Below are positions 1 through 37,455 of a stretch of DNA of 60,000 nucleotides, piece by piece (the first letter of the stretch is position 1; each line of letters starts with the position of its first letter). Both the position numbers and the translations under genes were made by a program. Location of the stretch: positions 9,754,400 to 9,814,399 of the forward strand of contig CM060320.1 in the NCBI GenBank assembly GCA_030674155.1, written 5' to 3'. The stretch comes from Stramonita haemastoma. Lineage: Eukaryota > Mollusca > Gastropoda > Neogastropoda > Muricidae. The notes beneath the pieces are model-generated. The model had not been told where the DNA came from. It did not search any database and saw only the letters and a program-made list of their open reading frames with translations.

Positions 1-237
1 ACCTGATAGTCTGACAAATACTTTATCATTGATATACTGATTTGGCAAACACGATTTATCAGTCCAGTTTATTTTCTCAGCACTTTCTTTGATATTCTAT
101 CCTAGCAGTCATTAATATCTGACAATTAACAAATGAACATACAAACAAAGCAAAAAGTTTTACCCACTGATTTACACAAAATGCAAGAAAGAAAAAGAAA
201 TAAAGAGAAAGAACAAACAACAACAACAAAAAAGAGC

Positions 238-239
<2 letters not shown>

Positions 240-305
<66 letters not shown>

Positions 306-317
306 AGAGAGGAGACA

Positions 318-351
<34 letters not shown>

Positions 352-358
352 CAGAGAA
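240..358. repeat. (GA)n compound tract
   Basis: About 50 bp of pure GA followed by interrupted GACAGA/GAGA repeats. Confidence 0.95.
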
Positions 359-2485
359 AGAACACATAGCAAGTATTTACAGCCAAAAAAAAAAAAAAAA
401 GATTTTTCGTGCAAAGGTGGCATGTTGCTGAAGCTAGCCAGCACAGTCAAGACACAGACAGACAGAGCCCAACTGCAGCAGCACAGAGCTGTCTGTCTGT
501 CTGTCTGTCCATACCTCACACAGTGTGTCTGTTCACCACTGTTAATCCAGTCATTCATTCATTCATTAATGAACATCAGCATGCTGACACTCGACTGACA
601 GACAGGCAGTGAGACATGCACCAACCACATCACACACACACACACACAAACACACAAGCTGGCACAACACAACACAACACATCACAACACACCACACCAC
701 ACTGAACTGGCTGGTATGTGTCCACACAAGAAATCCACTCTAGTCGTTCTCTCTACACTTCTCCTCCTAGCAAAGTCTCTGCCTCTCCAGAGCCAGTTCT
801 TGGGGGTCTGAGATGGCCGATAACGGCCACAGCTATTGTCTTCAAGCTTGGGACCACAAATGTTCAAGGGACCAAACTTCGGGTTTCAAAAGACGGAAAA
901 TGCCCCCACCCTTCCTCCCTAAAGGGGTTATTGCTCCTTGATTTAAAAAAAAAAGTTAATATATAGAAGAAAAATAAAACAAAACGCCAAACAACATAGT
1001 GGAGATTGAACTGCCAAAAAAGGGGGAAAAACAAATACACAGAAAAAAACAACACCACCAGATGTCTGATTAGGAGGAACAAGAGCATATTCACGGCATC
1101 AGTGAACAATGGTTGCCCATTATCATTTATACCTCTGTTCAACTTAGATTGACCAGAACACTGTAAAATCTACTGAACTAGTAAAAAAAACAAGATGGCC
1201 TAGTTGAACAGCTTGACCTTGTGCTACTAAAATTACAGTCCCTGCATATTTTCAGACCCTACTTTAACCGATTCCTTTTACACACAGGACTATCCAGCCT
1301 AGTTAGTATGTAACACAAGTAGATATCACCTATCACTGAAACTCAAAACAAGATAATAGATGGAAAGCCACACACATAGTGTACAGTCACTAGGTGAATG
1401 TTAACATTTCTCACCTGATACTTCTTAACGCAATACCTCTTCACAGTTAAAGGCAATAAAAAACACTTCTAGGTAAGCATGATAGCACAGTTAATGTGAA
1501 AGAAATTTCTTTTCCGCCACACGAGCAAAAATTATCAAAGCATAGTTAAAACACCTTAGAAATGTAAGTGACATGTAAAACTTGTAATCATTAACAAAAA
1601 AGAAAAAAAAAAAAAAAAAAAAAACAAATAGAAAAAGTTTGGATATAATCACAAATACTTATTCTCACACTGCAGTTTTGGAATCTTTCAATGCGACAGT
1701 AACCATGAAGGCTGCTACTAAGAAAACTGCTCAAGACACAATTTATATTCTTTTTTTTTTCTTCTGTCTTTTATTATGTTCATAGTCAAACATAGGGCTG
1801 GTTTTCTTTAGCATGTGATCTCTGAAAGAATTTCCTATCTCTTCATCCCCTTCTTCATTTTTAATTATTGAATTAAGGAATCAAGTCAGTACTTCACGAT
1901 GACTACATCAACATAAAACACCTGTCCTCTCAGAAACCAACCACATACAGTTCTACACTAAGAAAACTGACGACACAATTTACACTTCTTTTTTTCTTCT
2001 GTCTTTTATCATGTTTACAGTCTTTATTTCCCAGAAAATCTGTTTATTAAATAACAAGGTTTTTGACTGTCCACAGACATCTATAACAGAAATGTTATCT
2101 TCTGCAAAGTCTGTTGTGGATAGCTGAGCTTTTCCCCTTCCTCATTTGAGGCTTGCTTGTGTTGGGCCTAGAACTTCAGCTTGACTGACACAGCTTGTGC
2201 ATGTGAGAAAGAAAAAGAAGGGTTAAAGTACTGGTAGCCTATCCACAAAAACCAAGTCAATACATAACAGTTGGTGGGCAGGTGTCAACTTATTCTACCG
2301 AAAGTGTTCACAGCAGACTCTGTACAGGGCTTGATCTTCACTTTAGTGAAAATAGTTGTAGTGTTTAAAACGAGTCCCTCCCCCGCCCCAACCTGTTTCA
2401 ACAGGTGTGTTATCTATGACTTGTTGCTGTATTAATTTATACCCTAGAGCAAAGTGATGCAGTAGATAGGAACTTTATTGTTTAC

Positions 2486-2488
<3 letters not shown>

Positions 2489-2541
<53 letters not shown>

Positions 2542-2711
2542 CAACACACAGAAACACACAGACCATCACAGTGGTTTGATAAAATAATTGTTTGCACACA
2601 TTGCACTTTCCCCTTTTATGCACATACATTCACTTTATCTATGTTTGTGTGTAGGTGTAAGTGTGTGCATGAAAACACATCCTTGCATGCATGTGTGTGT
2701 GGCCATGTGTG

Positions 2712-2781
<70 letters not shown>
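2489..2781. repeat. (CA)n and (GT)n tracts
   Basis: (CA)n at 2489-2540 and, 170 bp on, (GT)n at 2713-2781: inverted in sense, so the pair could fold as a long hairpin. Confidence 0.93.
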
Positions 2782-2783
<2 letters not shown>

Positions 2784-5000
2784 TATACATGTGGCATGCA
2801 TATGCAACAGCTTGTCTGTTTTAGTCAATGTGCGTCTGTATGAATATGTGTTTGCCGGTCTGAGTATTTTCAGGTTGGTATGCAAAAGGGATTGTGTGCA
2901 TACAAAAACATATACATGCACGTGTATTTATGTCCTTGTTCCATGTATATGTGAACATGCTATTTATATGCATGCATATGCATGTTTGCTTGCAGGCACA
3001 TAACAATATGAATATATAAGTATGTATGCATGCATTCACTTTGCTAAACGTTACCATTAAAATCAGAAGATATATATATAGTTTCACTATATATGATGAA
3101 GATGCAGGCTTAAGAATAGATGCTTAAATACACTAAAGTTACAGAACAGCTATGTGTAATATATATACACAATTTATGCTGAGATAAACAGTCTCATCCT
3201 GCTTCCTTTCAGGCAGATGCAGATGAATGAATACGATGCGTCATACATCAAGATCACCTCTTTCCAAACGTGCACGCACCAAAACGACCAAAGAAATTTC
3301 AAGCCAATCTCTTTTTTCTGCAAGGACTTTATACAGTGGGAGTTAGTGATAGTGCTTTCCTTGTGGAAAACCATAGACACTTTTTCATTACACCAAAATG
3401 CTTATATAAAATATATATACTTTTTTTAAGTTAAAAAAAGTTGTAAAGCTGAGAGAAGGGAGATTATTGTACATGGAAATGGTGGCAAGGGGCAGAATAA
3501 AAAAGAAGAGGGATGGAGGGAGGGATGAAGAAACGACTATGACAGAGGGGGCTGGGACATGAGAAGCGACAAACAGTGAGCGGTGAGAGCAACAGCAGCG
3601 GCAACAACAAAAACATCAGCACTGACCTTTCCATAGGAATCCAGTCTTTGCTTCAAACGGGCAAGGAGAAGAAGAACAAAAAAACACAGCACACTTACCG
3701 CACACACAAAGACACTTGCATATGACTGACACGACTCAACAAGGACGAGGAGGACAGCTCGCAATCAGACACAACCCAACAGAACAGAGAGAGGCAGAGA
3801 GACAGGAGGGCGAAAATAATGGCAGAGGTGGAGGAGAGGGGAAGGGGGTAAGGGGGATGGGGGGTGGGGGGGGGGCTATATAAGTAAGATTTTCTATAAA
3901 AAAAAAATTATTTGGGTTTTTAAACTTTTAAAAAGAAAATCTTTTATTGGGGATGTCCTTGTTCCTTATAAAAAGATAATTATGCGGACACCTACAAATT
4001 TATGTTTGTTAAGATAGTAAAAGTACTAGTATTTTAACACTATTTTCTTCCTTTTTTCTTTGGCCCTATAGATAATATGTGCAACTCTAGGTTGGAAAAG
4101 AGTGATACTTGTTGATATCCCTTTTCCTCTTCATCAAGACACCCTCTTTCTATCTAAATTATCTTTACTTCTAAATTTTTCTTTGAAACTAAAAGAAAAA
4201 AAAAAGGCTTCAATTTCAAACAACTCCCCGATACCTTACGTCGGCTTCGTTATCTAAGATCACAAGACAAAAGCGTATGTAACACAGGTGGAGAAGTGTA
4301 CGGAACAAACTAGGGGCTGGGAAAAGCAAACGGTAACGACTGTCCTGCAAGCTGTCAGGAATTTCTGCCATGCCGAGGGCTAAGGCTCGTCAGGGTCACT
4401 TCATCAGGAGACTACAGGGGCAGCGGAGAAGCAAGTGTTCAAGGGAGGCAACTGGAGAGGAGGGAGGGAGGGAGGGAGCAACCTGCAGTGGACCAACCTT
4501 AAGATTTTGCCATATTCCTGACCATAGCGGTTAAAGCTATCAACAACAAAAAAAAAGAACAAAAAGTGTTTGATCAGCCAAGAAAAGCAAACTACAACAC
4601 CATGCCATCCTTTTTTTTTTTTTTTTTTGGTAATGGTACAAGAATAACAACTCAACACTGTTGGAAACGGAAAGTGTTCAAAGTAAAAACAACATTTCTC
4701 TCCACTCCAAATGGCCACTCACATGTTGGTGACCATGTCAGTTAGACTGTGGTTGGAAAGGGCAAACACGGGTTAGAGTTGCAATCAAACTAACAACACA
4801 GAAATACTGAAAAAAACGTCTAGCTAAACAAAGATTGTCCTTCAAGAAAATGAAACACACAACGGTACCTAACTTAACTAGTTTGGAAAAACTGTCCAAA
4901 AAAAAAACCATCTGCAAAGTCTGTTGGGATAATTTTCTTTTTTTCTTTTCTTTTTTTTACAGGCTGCCAACTCCATCTCTAGTCTTTTCAGCTGGCTACT

Positions 5001-5325
5001 TCAGGGAGCAATTTGAGAACAAAAAAACGCAAACAAAACAAACACACATGCATTCACACACACACACACACACCACACACACACAAAAACCTTCCACGAT
5101 AGACAGATCAGATATAACACCAGAAAATGAAGCAAATGGCTTAAATTTAATTCTTCAAGAGATCCCTCTACTGTTGAGTTCACTCTAACTAACATCTCGT
5201 CAGTCAGACCATCAATTGGGTCTGTGGACAGACAGCTAGTTTCAGACCCTGACTGTGCAGACAAGGCTGCAGTCTGTGAGGAGGTGATAGTGGTGAACAT
5301 GACCTGACCACAGTATCTGCTGCTG
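5001..5325 (-). CDS. Candidate KLC 3' exon (uncertain)
   Basis: After a possible acceptor TTGCCCAG the phase left by KLC exon 14 (AG plus one base) opens a frame reading SSSRYCGQVMFTTITSSQTA, then a Ser/Thr-rich acidic stretch (STDPIDGLTDEML, VEGSLEEL). The composition looks more coding-like than nearby frames and phase fits. However, there is no recognisable similarity, the frame then runs into a (GT)n tract, and no clear terminus is visible. It could be the KLC tail, 3'UTR or chance. A perfectly framed 18-nt micro-exon candidate lies upstream at 5786-5803. Confidence 0.28.
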
Positions 5326-5440
5326 CTGGGCAACAGTTATGGAGGTAGTATGCTATGAAGTCACTCCATTTTCTTCCTCAAAACCACTGACCACAAGACT
5401 GCACAACTGTATTTTTCAGGTATCTCTTTTCATTCACAGT

Positions 5441-5466
5441 GTGGTGTGTGTGTGTGTGTGTGTGTG

Positions 5467-5505
<39 letters not shown>

Positions 5506-5528
5506 TGTTGTCTGTCTGTCTGTGTTGT
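5441..5528. repeat. (GT)n with (CTGT)n end
   Basis: GT dinucleotides with one TTG interruption, ending in CTGTCTGTCTGTGTTG. Confidence 0.93.
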
Positions 5529-8125
5529 GTCAATGTCAAAGAAAGAGAAAAAAAAAGGTTCTTTTTTTTCTTCCTACACAATCCTTTTTTTTTTTGTTTT
5601 GAGATAAGTTTTCAGTTTTTCCTGTCATCAACTACGATGTGATAGAATCACATATGTAGCCTTGGGAGAACTGAATAGAGAATCTTTTGTTTTCCTACCC
5701 CTATTGTGATGGACATGAATGATTGAGCAGACAACAATACCTGAAAACAAATACTATTTCCTTCTTAGAGCACCAACGCTGTCACCTTCCTGATTCCCAA
5801 TGGCTAAACACAAGAGAAAAACAACAACAACAAGACTGTGAGATGGAGCCAGCAGTGTGAGAGTTGATGCTAACAGACTGTGCAGGAAGAGAAGACTGTC
5901 TTCCCTGACAGCAGGGTCATCCTCATGTCCTGTTCTGTTTTTTCTGACACAGGCTACATGTAGTACACTAGGAAGGTCTCAAAGTGAGCACTGTCAGCGC
6001 CTCTGTAACCATACTGTTGGTGTCAACCACAATGCATGCACACACACACACACACAGCATGCTTCTCCTCCCTCCTCACTGTTACTACTGTACAACCAAC
6101 ACAACTTTACAGCTACATTGTCCACTTAAAAGAAAAATTTACAACAGCATAATTTCTATGCTTATGTCATGACATAGAAATCAAAATGATTTGAGATGAA
6201 GAGAATTTGTTTGTGCTTTACAACATTCTGTTTGCTGATCTTCTTCATTTGTCAATCAGCTAATCCAGATTTGACCTTCACACACACACCACAGCGTCGC
6301 AGTACACACACACACACACACACACGCACATACACACACACACAGATAAAAGAGAATAGACAGATCCATTCTTGCATTTTCATATTCTGAGATCTACGAT
6401 CATCTACAAAGGCTGACTTTCACTCTGATCTCTAAAACAGAATTTTTTTTTTTAATCCTGTATTTTTTTTCATGTTTGTGGTAATGAGGATTTTTTTTTC
6501 TTTTTTTTCTCAGAATGCTCTCTGTCAGTAAGTGAAGGTGTGTGGTGGGCCACATCAACAGTGCCACACCACTGACAGGCTGATATCATTCAGGAGCAGT
6601 CCACAACTAGCAGTCATCCTGCAAGGCAAGGCAATACCATGACCTTTCTTTTTCTGCCTAGCAGAAAAAGAAGATCTACCAAAGCTCCCCTGAAAGGAAT
6701 TATCAACCTGCCAATATTTTAATGAACAGGCAGAAGGCTTGCAACAAATCAAGGATTGCAGGTGAACACTTGTCACTGATCTGACTTCAGGTATCTCTTT
6801 CACTCTTTTTTTTTCTTTTTTTCATTGCCTTTCCTCATTCATCTCCCCTAACCTTTTCCCCCTTAAAGAGAGGGCTATTTAACATCTTGTTTATCTGTTT
6901 AAACTTCTTGCCCTCTATTATCTTTCTATTCAATATCTTCATATGTGTACCTGTGAGCATGTGGATGTGCATGTATGCGTTGCACCTTTTGTAGTGGACA
7001 AAAAATATTTGCATTCCACAAAACCTGTAGTGTACCCATATCAAGCAAAAAGAAAACGTTTTCTTGACAACATTACAAACACAACTGCAGGACTCTTCAG
7101 AAAAGTGTTGATTCTTTGTTGTTGTGTTGCTGTTTTTCTTTCTTTTCACAATCACTATGATGAACTGTAAGAAAAAGCCACCAAAAGAAAAAAGCATGCA
7201 CATATACATACAAGCAGTTTTTTTTGGGGGGAGGGTTTTTACAACTGCATTATAAACCAATTGACAGACATGCCTGTGGTGATACACCAGCCTCTGACAT
7301 AGCTCACTTTGAGAGAACAACCAGTATTGATCAGAAGACAACAATACACTGACTGCACTTTTCTTTCCATTTCGTAAAACAGCTTTCCCAGTTGTGGAGC
7401 TCACACTCACAGAGAAAGAAATTTCACATGTCAAAGAAAAGACCCCTAAACTTCTCTATACAATGCGCTGGCAGGAGCTAACAAGTTTTATAAAATATTG
7501 AAAACTCGAAGAGAAAAAGAACTTGAGAAGAATAAAATCTGCACGCTGAATAACACAGAAACAAAGCCATTTATACAGAAAATATGACAGATACATACAC
7601 AAATATCAAAAGACAGAGTATTTGAGCAGCTTCACCTCTGCTGATATTAACCACAATTATCTACAAACAATCAACCTGAGTGACAATCTCTACAACACAC
7701 AAATCTTTACAAAAGCATGTTATCGTCAAACAAACTAGTTTTTAATTCAAAGCTTTTACAGTGGAAACAGAAAAAAAAACAGAAAAGAAAAAAAAAACCT
7801 GTCTGAAATTTGATACAATAGTGTACAAAACTTATGATCGTTACCTCATCACCAGAGCTGGAGATCAATATTACAACAAACAAACATGTAAACGACTGCA
7901 CACAAACCTAACACAATAATGATGACAGTCTATTGTAAAATGGCGACACTTCACTGTTTGGTAAAAAAAATATTGTTTAGCACATTTTTTTTATTTTTCA
8001 AATCAGCCATGTTCGCTTTCTCACCTAGACCAGATACTACCATCCCTGTCCCCTCTAACCCAACCTACAACTACATCTGAAGAACCTGATCATAGACAAG
8101 GACAGAGGTCACAAGGACAAACGAA

Positions 8126-8419
8126 CAGACAGACAGACAGACAGACACAGACAGAGACGAGAAGAGACACAGAGACAGAGACAGAGAGAGAGAGAGAGGC
8201 ACAGAGAGAGGCACAGAGAGAGAGATACACACACACACATGCATACTGACGAAAGATTTGGAGGTGTCAACAGAACTACTGAAAACTTACAGATCCCCCC
8301 ACTATACCAAACCATTTTCATGAAACAAACTTTGACCACCCCCCCCCCCCCCCCCCCCACCAAAAAAAAAATCCAAACTACTTTGACCAAAAAACAAAAA
8401 TACCCCCCCCCCCCCCCCC
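8126..8419. repeat. GACA/GA/CA compound tract and poly-C runs
   Basis: (GACA)n, (GA)n and (CA)n to 8240, then poly-C at 8339-8359 and 8403-8419 separated by an A-rich spacer; 77 bp 3' of KLC exon 14's donor at the nearest point. Confidence 0.93.
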
Positions 8420-8495
8420 AGACAGACAGACACACACATACAGACACAGAACAGACTAAAGGGCAAATACATAATAATCATAATATATATCTTAC

Positions 8496-32646
<24,151 letters not shown>

Positions 32647-33519
32647 CTTGCCCACCTCATCCACCTTGCCCCTGAAACAGCGGCGCAAACATACCCGAGG
32701 TGACTATGAGGACGGGCCTCTGTTGGATGTAACCGTTTACTTCTTTTTATGTTTATTAGTACAGAAATTGTAATGTTTGAAGACATCTGTAGAAATGAAC
32801 AGAGCGCTTAAGACTGTTCAAGTTACCAAAGAGCTACATTCAGATCTGGATGACAAAAAAAACAAAAATGTTAGATCCCTTTTAATTACATTATGATATA
32901 TCATTTCTTGTCACAACACTAAGAGTGAAATTAAGTCTATTCAGTAAGACACACCACAGTTGTTTTCGTTCAATCTTTCTTTTTGTTTTTAACTACTCTT
33001 TGGATATTTTTCTGCCCACAAAAGTGACGTTTTCTCTTCAGAAGATAGCTCTGATCATCTCTCTTCTCGACTGGTTCTTTTTGCAAGCACTAAATGTTTG
33101 TTGCACACTGTACCTCAATTTATCACTGCATCCAGGAACTGACCACCCAAACCCTCATCGAATCACAAGTGGATAATGTGGAAATTAATATCACGGATTG
33201 GGGAGTCTTCAGGTCTTGGACGCCTCCCTATTCACATCCAAATGGCTGTTAACTACCTTTCTCTACACCCATAACCTATTAAAACGTGGATGTGGTTACG
33301 TTAGGTTTAAATTAACCTTTGTCTTCCTGATATTGTCTTTCAGGGTTTATACCTTGGGAATATGAAAATAAAAGTGTTAAAAAAAACAACCTCTAGGACA
33401 TCAAAGTACAATGGCATGAAATACTTAAAAGCTCTACAAAGTATTTCAAGTTATTTCTCTTTCAACTCTTTACATATTTGAAAAAAAAATCACTTCCTGC
33501 TATAGTGTATATCTTACAG

Positions 33520-33524
<5 letters not shown>

Positions 33525-33613
<89 letters not shown>
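33525..33613. repeat. (CA)n tract
   Basis: CA units with two CACTCACACT interruptions. Confidence 0.95.
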
Positions 33614-33616
<3 letters not shown>

Positions 33617-33935
33617 CTTCACACCAGATTGTATACAATGACAAAACAATTATCATGTACTTATACTTGGGGAAGGGGGGGGGGGGGAAGCTGTTTACTG
33701 GAAATGTGTACAGGGCTGTTTAGACTGGAAATGTATGTGTACATGACAGTCTGTTATATAACTGACAGGTGAAGGATGTCACTATATTTTTTTCTTTATT
33801 TAAAATAAATGTGAGATTTATACCTTTGAAATTCAAGTAAAAGAATACCTGTTGCCACTTGTTATCAATAATAACTGTCATGCAAAAATGTGCAAGTGAG
33901 TGAGAGAGAGAGAGAGAGAGTGTGTGAGTGTGTGG

Positions 33936-33999
<64 letters not shown>

Positions 34000-34005
<6 letters not shown>

Positions 34006-34060
34006 CAATTTAATTAACGTCTCTTCACAATCTGTGATATTAGATGTGTGAGTGTGAGTT

Positions 34061-34108
<48 letters not shown>

Positions 34109-34148
34109 TCAATTTCAGTTTATGTCTGTTCACAATCTGTGACATTAA

Positions 34149-34160
<12 letters not shown>
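34000..34160 (-). mobile_element. Two non-LTR tail fragments inside GT arrays
   Basis: Two short segments (about 34003-34045 and 34107-34152) share the tail seen at 41.25 kb: ACAATCTGTGATATTAGA / ACAATCTGTGACATTAAA preceded by an AATTTAATTAACGTCT-type stretch. Each is embedded between long (GT)n runs, suggesting tail amplification together with the array. Confidence 0.5.
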
Positions 34161-34239
<79 letters not shown>

Positions 34240-34255
34240 GTTGTGTGGTGTGATG

Positions 34256-34286
<31 letters not shown>

Positions 34287-34314
34287 AGAGTAGTGGTGTG
34301 TGTGTGTGTGTGTG

Positions 34315-34363
<49 letters not shown>

Positions 34364-34369
<6 letters not shown>

Positions 34370-34473
34370 AATCAATCAATCATCAATCAATCAATCAAAT
34401 TTTATTTCAGATGGTACATTGAGTAAGCAGCAATCTGCTTTTTCCATCAAGCCATCTATCTAAAGAAAACCTC
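34364..34473 (-). mobile_element. Retroposon tail with (TTGA)n, related to 41.69-41.75 kb
   Basis: On the minus strand CAATGTACCATCTGAAATAA is followed by ATTTGATTGATTGATTGA repeats. The same CAATGTACCATCTGGAATAA occurs at 41698-41722. Both copies sit between (GT)n arrays. A simple-repeat 3' tail of this kind is typical of some non-LTR elements. Confidence 0.5.
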
Positions 34474-34491
34474 TGTGTGTGTGTGTGTGTG

Positions 34492-34536
<45 letters not shown>

Positions 34537-35033
34537 GTGTGTGTGTGTGTGTGTGTGCATTCGTGCGTGCGTGCGTGCGTGTGTGCATTCGTGCGTGCGT
34601 GCGTGCGTGCATCCTGCGTGTGCGTGTGTGAGATTGTGTTTGTTTAGGTTTTTTTGTTTCTTGTTTTGTTTTGGATAGAGCTCTGCAACAAGACCTACAG
34701 GTGAGCGTTTCGTCAAACAGCTTTGTGTGGCAAACTTAACCCACCTACACCTTTCCCTATAAGCTAGACCTAAGCTGGTGTACTGCAGCCAGCACAATAG
34801 TGATTACACCTCCCATAATCCCAGGTGGTAGCTGAGCTGAGTGGTGTTGATTACAAGCTCTATAAATAAATACATGTATACATGTACATGTACACATAAA
34901 CAGTCGGCTAGTAGTATGTACACCATGTGATGTGGGATTAAGTTATGTGTGCCAGGCCACCATGGGGAGAAATACTATTATGACTTAACCCATTTCCTTG
35001 GCTAGGAAGAGGGGGGTAGGAGGTGGAGAAGAC

Positions 35034-35036
<3 letters not shown>

Positions 35037-35078
<42 letters not shown>

Positions 35079-35156
35079 TGTGTGTGTGTGTGGGGTGTGT
35101 GTCGCGGCGCGCGCATGTGCATGCATGCATGTGTGTGTGCATGTTGTGCACATGCA

Positions 35157-35232
<76 letters not shown>
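35037..35232. repeat. (GA)n, GT/GC and (CA)n array
   Basis: (GA)n, then TGTGTG..GCGGCGCGCGCATG, then (CA)n of about 37 units. GT and CA arms face each other. Confidence 0.93.
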
Positions 35233-36454
35233 AAAAGCATAACACACAGTCATAACAAACTAAGTAATCCTTTGTAATTAATCACAAAACTCGTGAATTT
35301 ACAAAGACTATCCTCACACCCTTTCATATCGTGCTCTATCAGTTCAAAGACTGGTACATGTATATAAAATATATATATACAAGAAAAAAAAAGGCAAAAC
35401 TAATGACTGCAGTCCTCCAAATCTTTGTTTGGCATTCCCATCTCTCCACTGAACACAAAAACATATGCCTACTTACATACGATATGCATTCATGCAGGCA
35501 GAGACACAAGTTGTATACATGCAGGCTTCTATGTGGCCAATCTGTATAAAAAACCCATTAGTGCACCCACCCATTTTTTTCTTCTTTTCATGGCATACTA
35601 TACCTTTTCTCGCTAACCACCTCCTTCATTGATCTGAGTGGCCTGACCGTTGAGCACGGCTTCTTTGACTGACAACAAAGGCGCTACGGTTGGCACAAGC
35701 AACGCTACACTGAAGGGGATCCTCCCTCTCCAATCGCGCTCACGTTCTTTTCCATGAAAGGTAAGCCAAGAAAATCCTGACCATCAGCCCACAAGATCAA
35801 TCTCATTATACATCAATAATGCAATGCCGATATCATTAAACAGGATAGTAAGGGGTTTCAGAGAGTATAACTACTCCACTAGAAAAGATGACATCCTCTG
35901 AAATGGAAATCTACGAGTTCCTTGGAGGGTTTATCACACTGTAATACAGATAGGCTTGGATCCCACAACTGTATTTATAGATGGTCACAGCAAAAGACAT
36001 GAAGAGCACCAGTGACAAGACACATTATCTATCTATCATGACCACTGCTTCCACAGGTAAAGCATCACATCACTTGATCTCCTACACTGGAATGAACCCT
36101 GCCAACTGGATCAGACACCTTCATGAGTCACATGACGTAACACATTCCAAAACAAAACCCAACGCCCACCATCACTTTCCCACTTTTTCGCTATCTCAAA
36201 AACTGAGAGCAAAACAAAGAAACCCCACAGTGACACCAGAAGGCAAAGACAGCTGCTGGCGTTTCCTCCCCTAACAACATGCCAGCAGTGCCACTGACAG
36301 ACACGGACCACTGAACTGTCTGACTGACTGACTCCTGCCCTCAGCTCCCCACAAAGACACAACCACAGACCACACAGACAATACACAGACAGACAGACAC
36401 GAGGGATGGAGGGAGCTTGGGGTTGGCAGACTCCAGGCAGGGTGAAGAGAGCTG

Positions 36455-36497
36455 GCAAAGCTGGCTGGCAGGCAGGCAGGCAGGCAGGCAGGCAGAC
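36455..36497. repeat. (GGCA)n tract
   Basis: About ten GGCA units. Confidence 0.95.
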
Positions 36498-37247
36498 AGA
36501 GGACAGGGTGAGGACACTGTGTGTTATTGATTGGCAGTTGGAGCCCAGTGTTGGATCAATACCTTTAAAGCTTTAAAGGCTGGCTCAGCTGACACAGTCG
36601 CCGCTGCTGCTGCTGCTGCCACTACTGCTACTGCTGCAGCTTGCCTGCAGCGCAAGTGTGACATCACCTCATCAGCATAGCTACTGCTGGAGGCAGCTTA
36701 CCTTCGCTACCTCAATAGTACGATGACTCTGCTACAAAGGGTGAAACCTTACCAATCACGCCTCTGTAAATCCTACAACCACCGAGTCTATAACAGCCTA
36801 ACATCCCCTATGCAGAATGAGCTGGAAAGACCCAAACCAAAGCTGCAAACCTTTGTAATGACTCACTAGTCCTTTTAGTTTTGATCTGTTTCATAAAAGC
36901 CCACAAATGAGCAATACCACGTACTCTACAGGTAATAAAGGTATGCTCTCATTCACTGCAGTCCTTCATTATCATGCTAAAAACAGTTTCTCTGCCAAGA
37001 CCACTTCTCAACATGCCCTAAATATATAAGCAATGGCTACTGTGCCAAAAATTATTAAAATCATAAATCATTATAATAGGAACAACTGCAATTATCCTTT
37101 ACTTCAAAGCTATAGTATACATCACACCTGTCTGAGATTCATTTTCAGCTCCATATGGTTATGATGGTAACTCAATACAATCTGTAAAATATTTTTCACA
37201 ATCCTTAATGTTTTCAAGCAAAATTCACCTTAGACTGAAACCTTATC

Positions 37248-37322
37248 AAACAAAGACTATACCCTTATCCAACAAAGACTATACCCTTAGACTATACCCT
37301 TATCCACAAAGACTATACCTTC
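37248..37322. repeat. Minisatellite, unit near CAAAGACTATACCCTTATC
   Basis: Three to four imperfect copies of a 19-bp-like unit; one copy lacks the CAAAGA part. Confidence 0.85.
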
Positions 37323-37455
37323 AGCTGTTTCCATTGGCTGCTCTGTAGGATATTATTTATATTGATACATTTTGCAATATGACAATCCAGGATCAAGCCC
37401 ATTAAATACAATTTTGCCTTGAAGCTAAAATCAGTATCAAATCTACTTCAAGACT

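Larger units (their letters stand above)
1..8495. other. Region 3' of KLC exon 14, no firm gene
   Basis: No confident exon. It should contain the KLC 3' end on the minus strand. Contents are AT-rich sequence with compound (GA)n (240-358), (CA)n (2489-2540), (GT)n (2713-2781 and 5441-5502), smaller (CA)n near 6045 and 6305, a GACA/GA/CA compound tract (8126-8240) and poly-C runs. The stretch 3.5-3.9 kb is purine-rich (GAGGGAGG). A short frame at about 3630-3670 on the minus strand has a donor-like end but no supporting homology. Confidence 0.5.
33900..34626. repeat. Complex (GA)/(GT)n and (GTGC)n array
   Basis: Seven or more long GT blocks separated by short unique inserts (retroposon tails), ending with GTGCGTGC tetranucleotides at 34557-34620. 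Confidence 0.9.

Noticed and set aside
240..560. Ser-Leu and Arg-Glu repeat frames over the (GA)n tract at the window start
   Set aside because: Dinucleotide read-through, with no coding signal outside the repeat.
33900..34797. Long open frames made of Cys-Val or His-Thr repeats here and at 2.6, 15.3, 22.0, 29.0, 35.0, 38.2, 40.5 and 41.4 kb
   Set aside because: They are translations of (GT)n/(CA)n, which never contain stops; no flanking homology and no splice context.
34679..34797. Minus-strand frame TSLGLAYRERCRWVKFATQS as a retrotransposon or gene fragment
   Set aside because: Only ~40 codons outside simple repeat, and I recognise no family; it cannot be supported.
35600..35760. Possible minus-strand exon near 35.6-35.7 kb (AACRSAF-like frame)
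   Set aside because: Frame stops quickly, no family resemblance, weak splice sites.
36111..36458. 115-codon minus-strand frame in a GC-balanced patch
   Set aside because: No recognisable motif, no splice-site support, composition driven by CACA/GTCT repeats.
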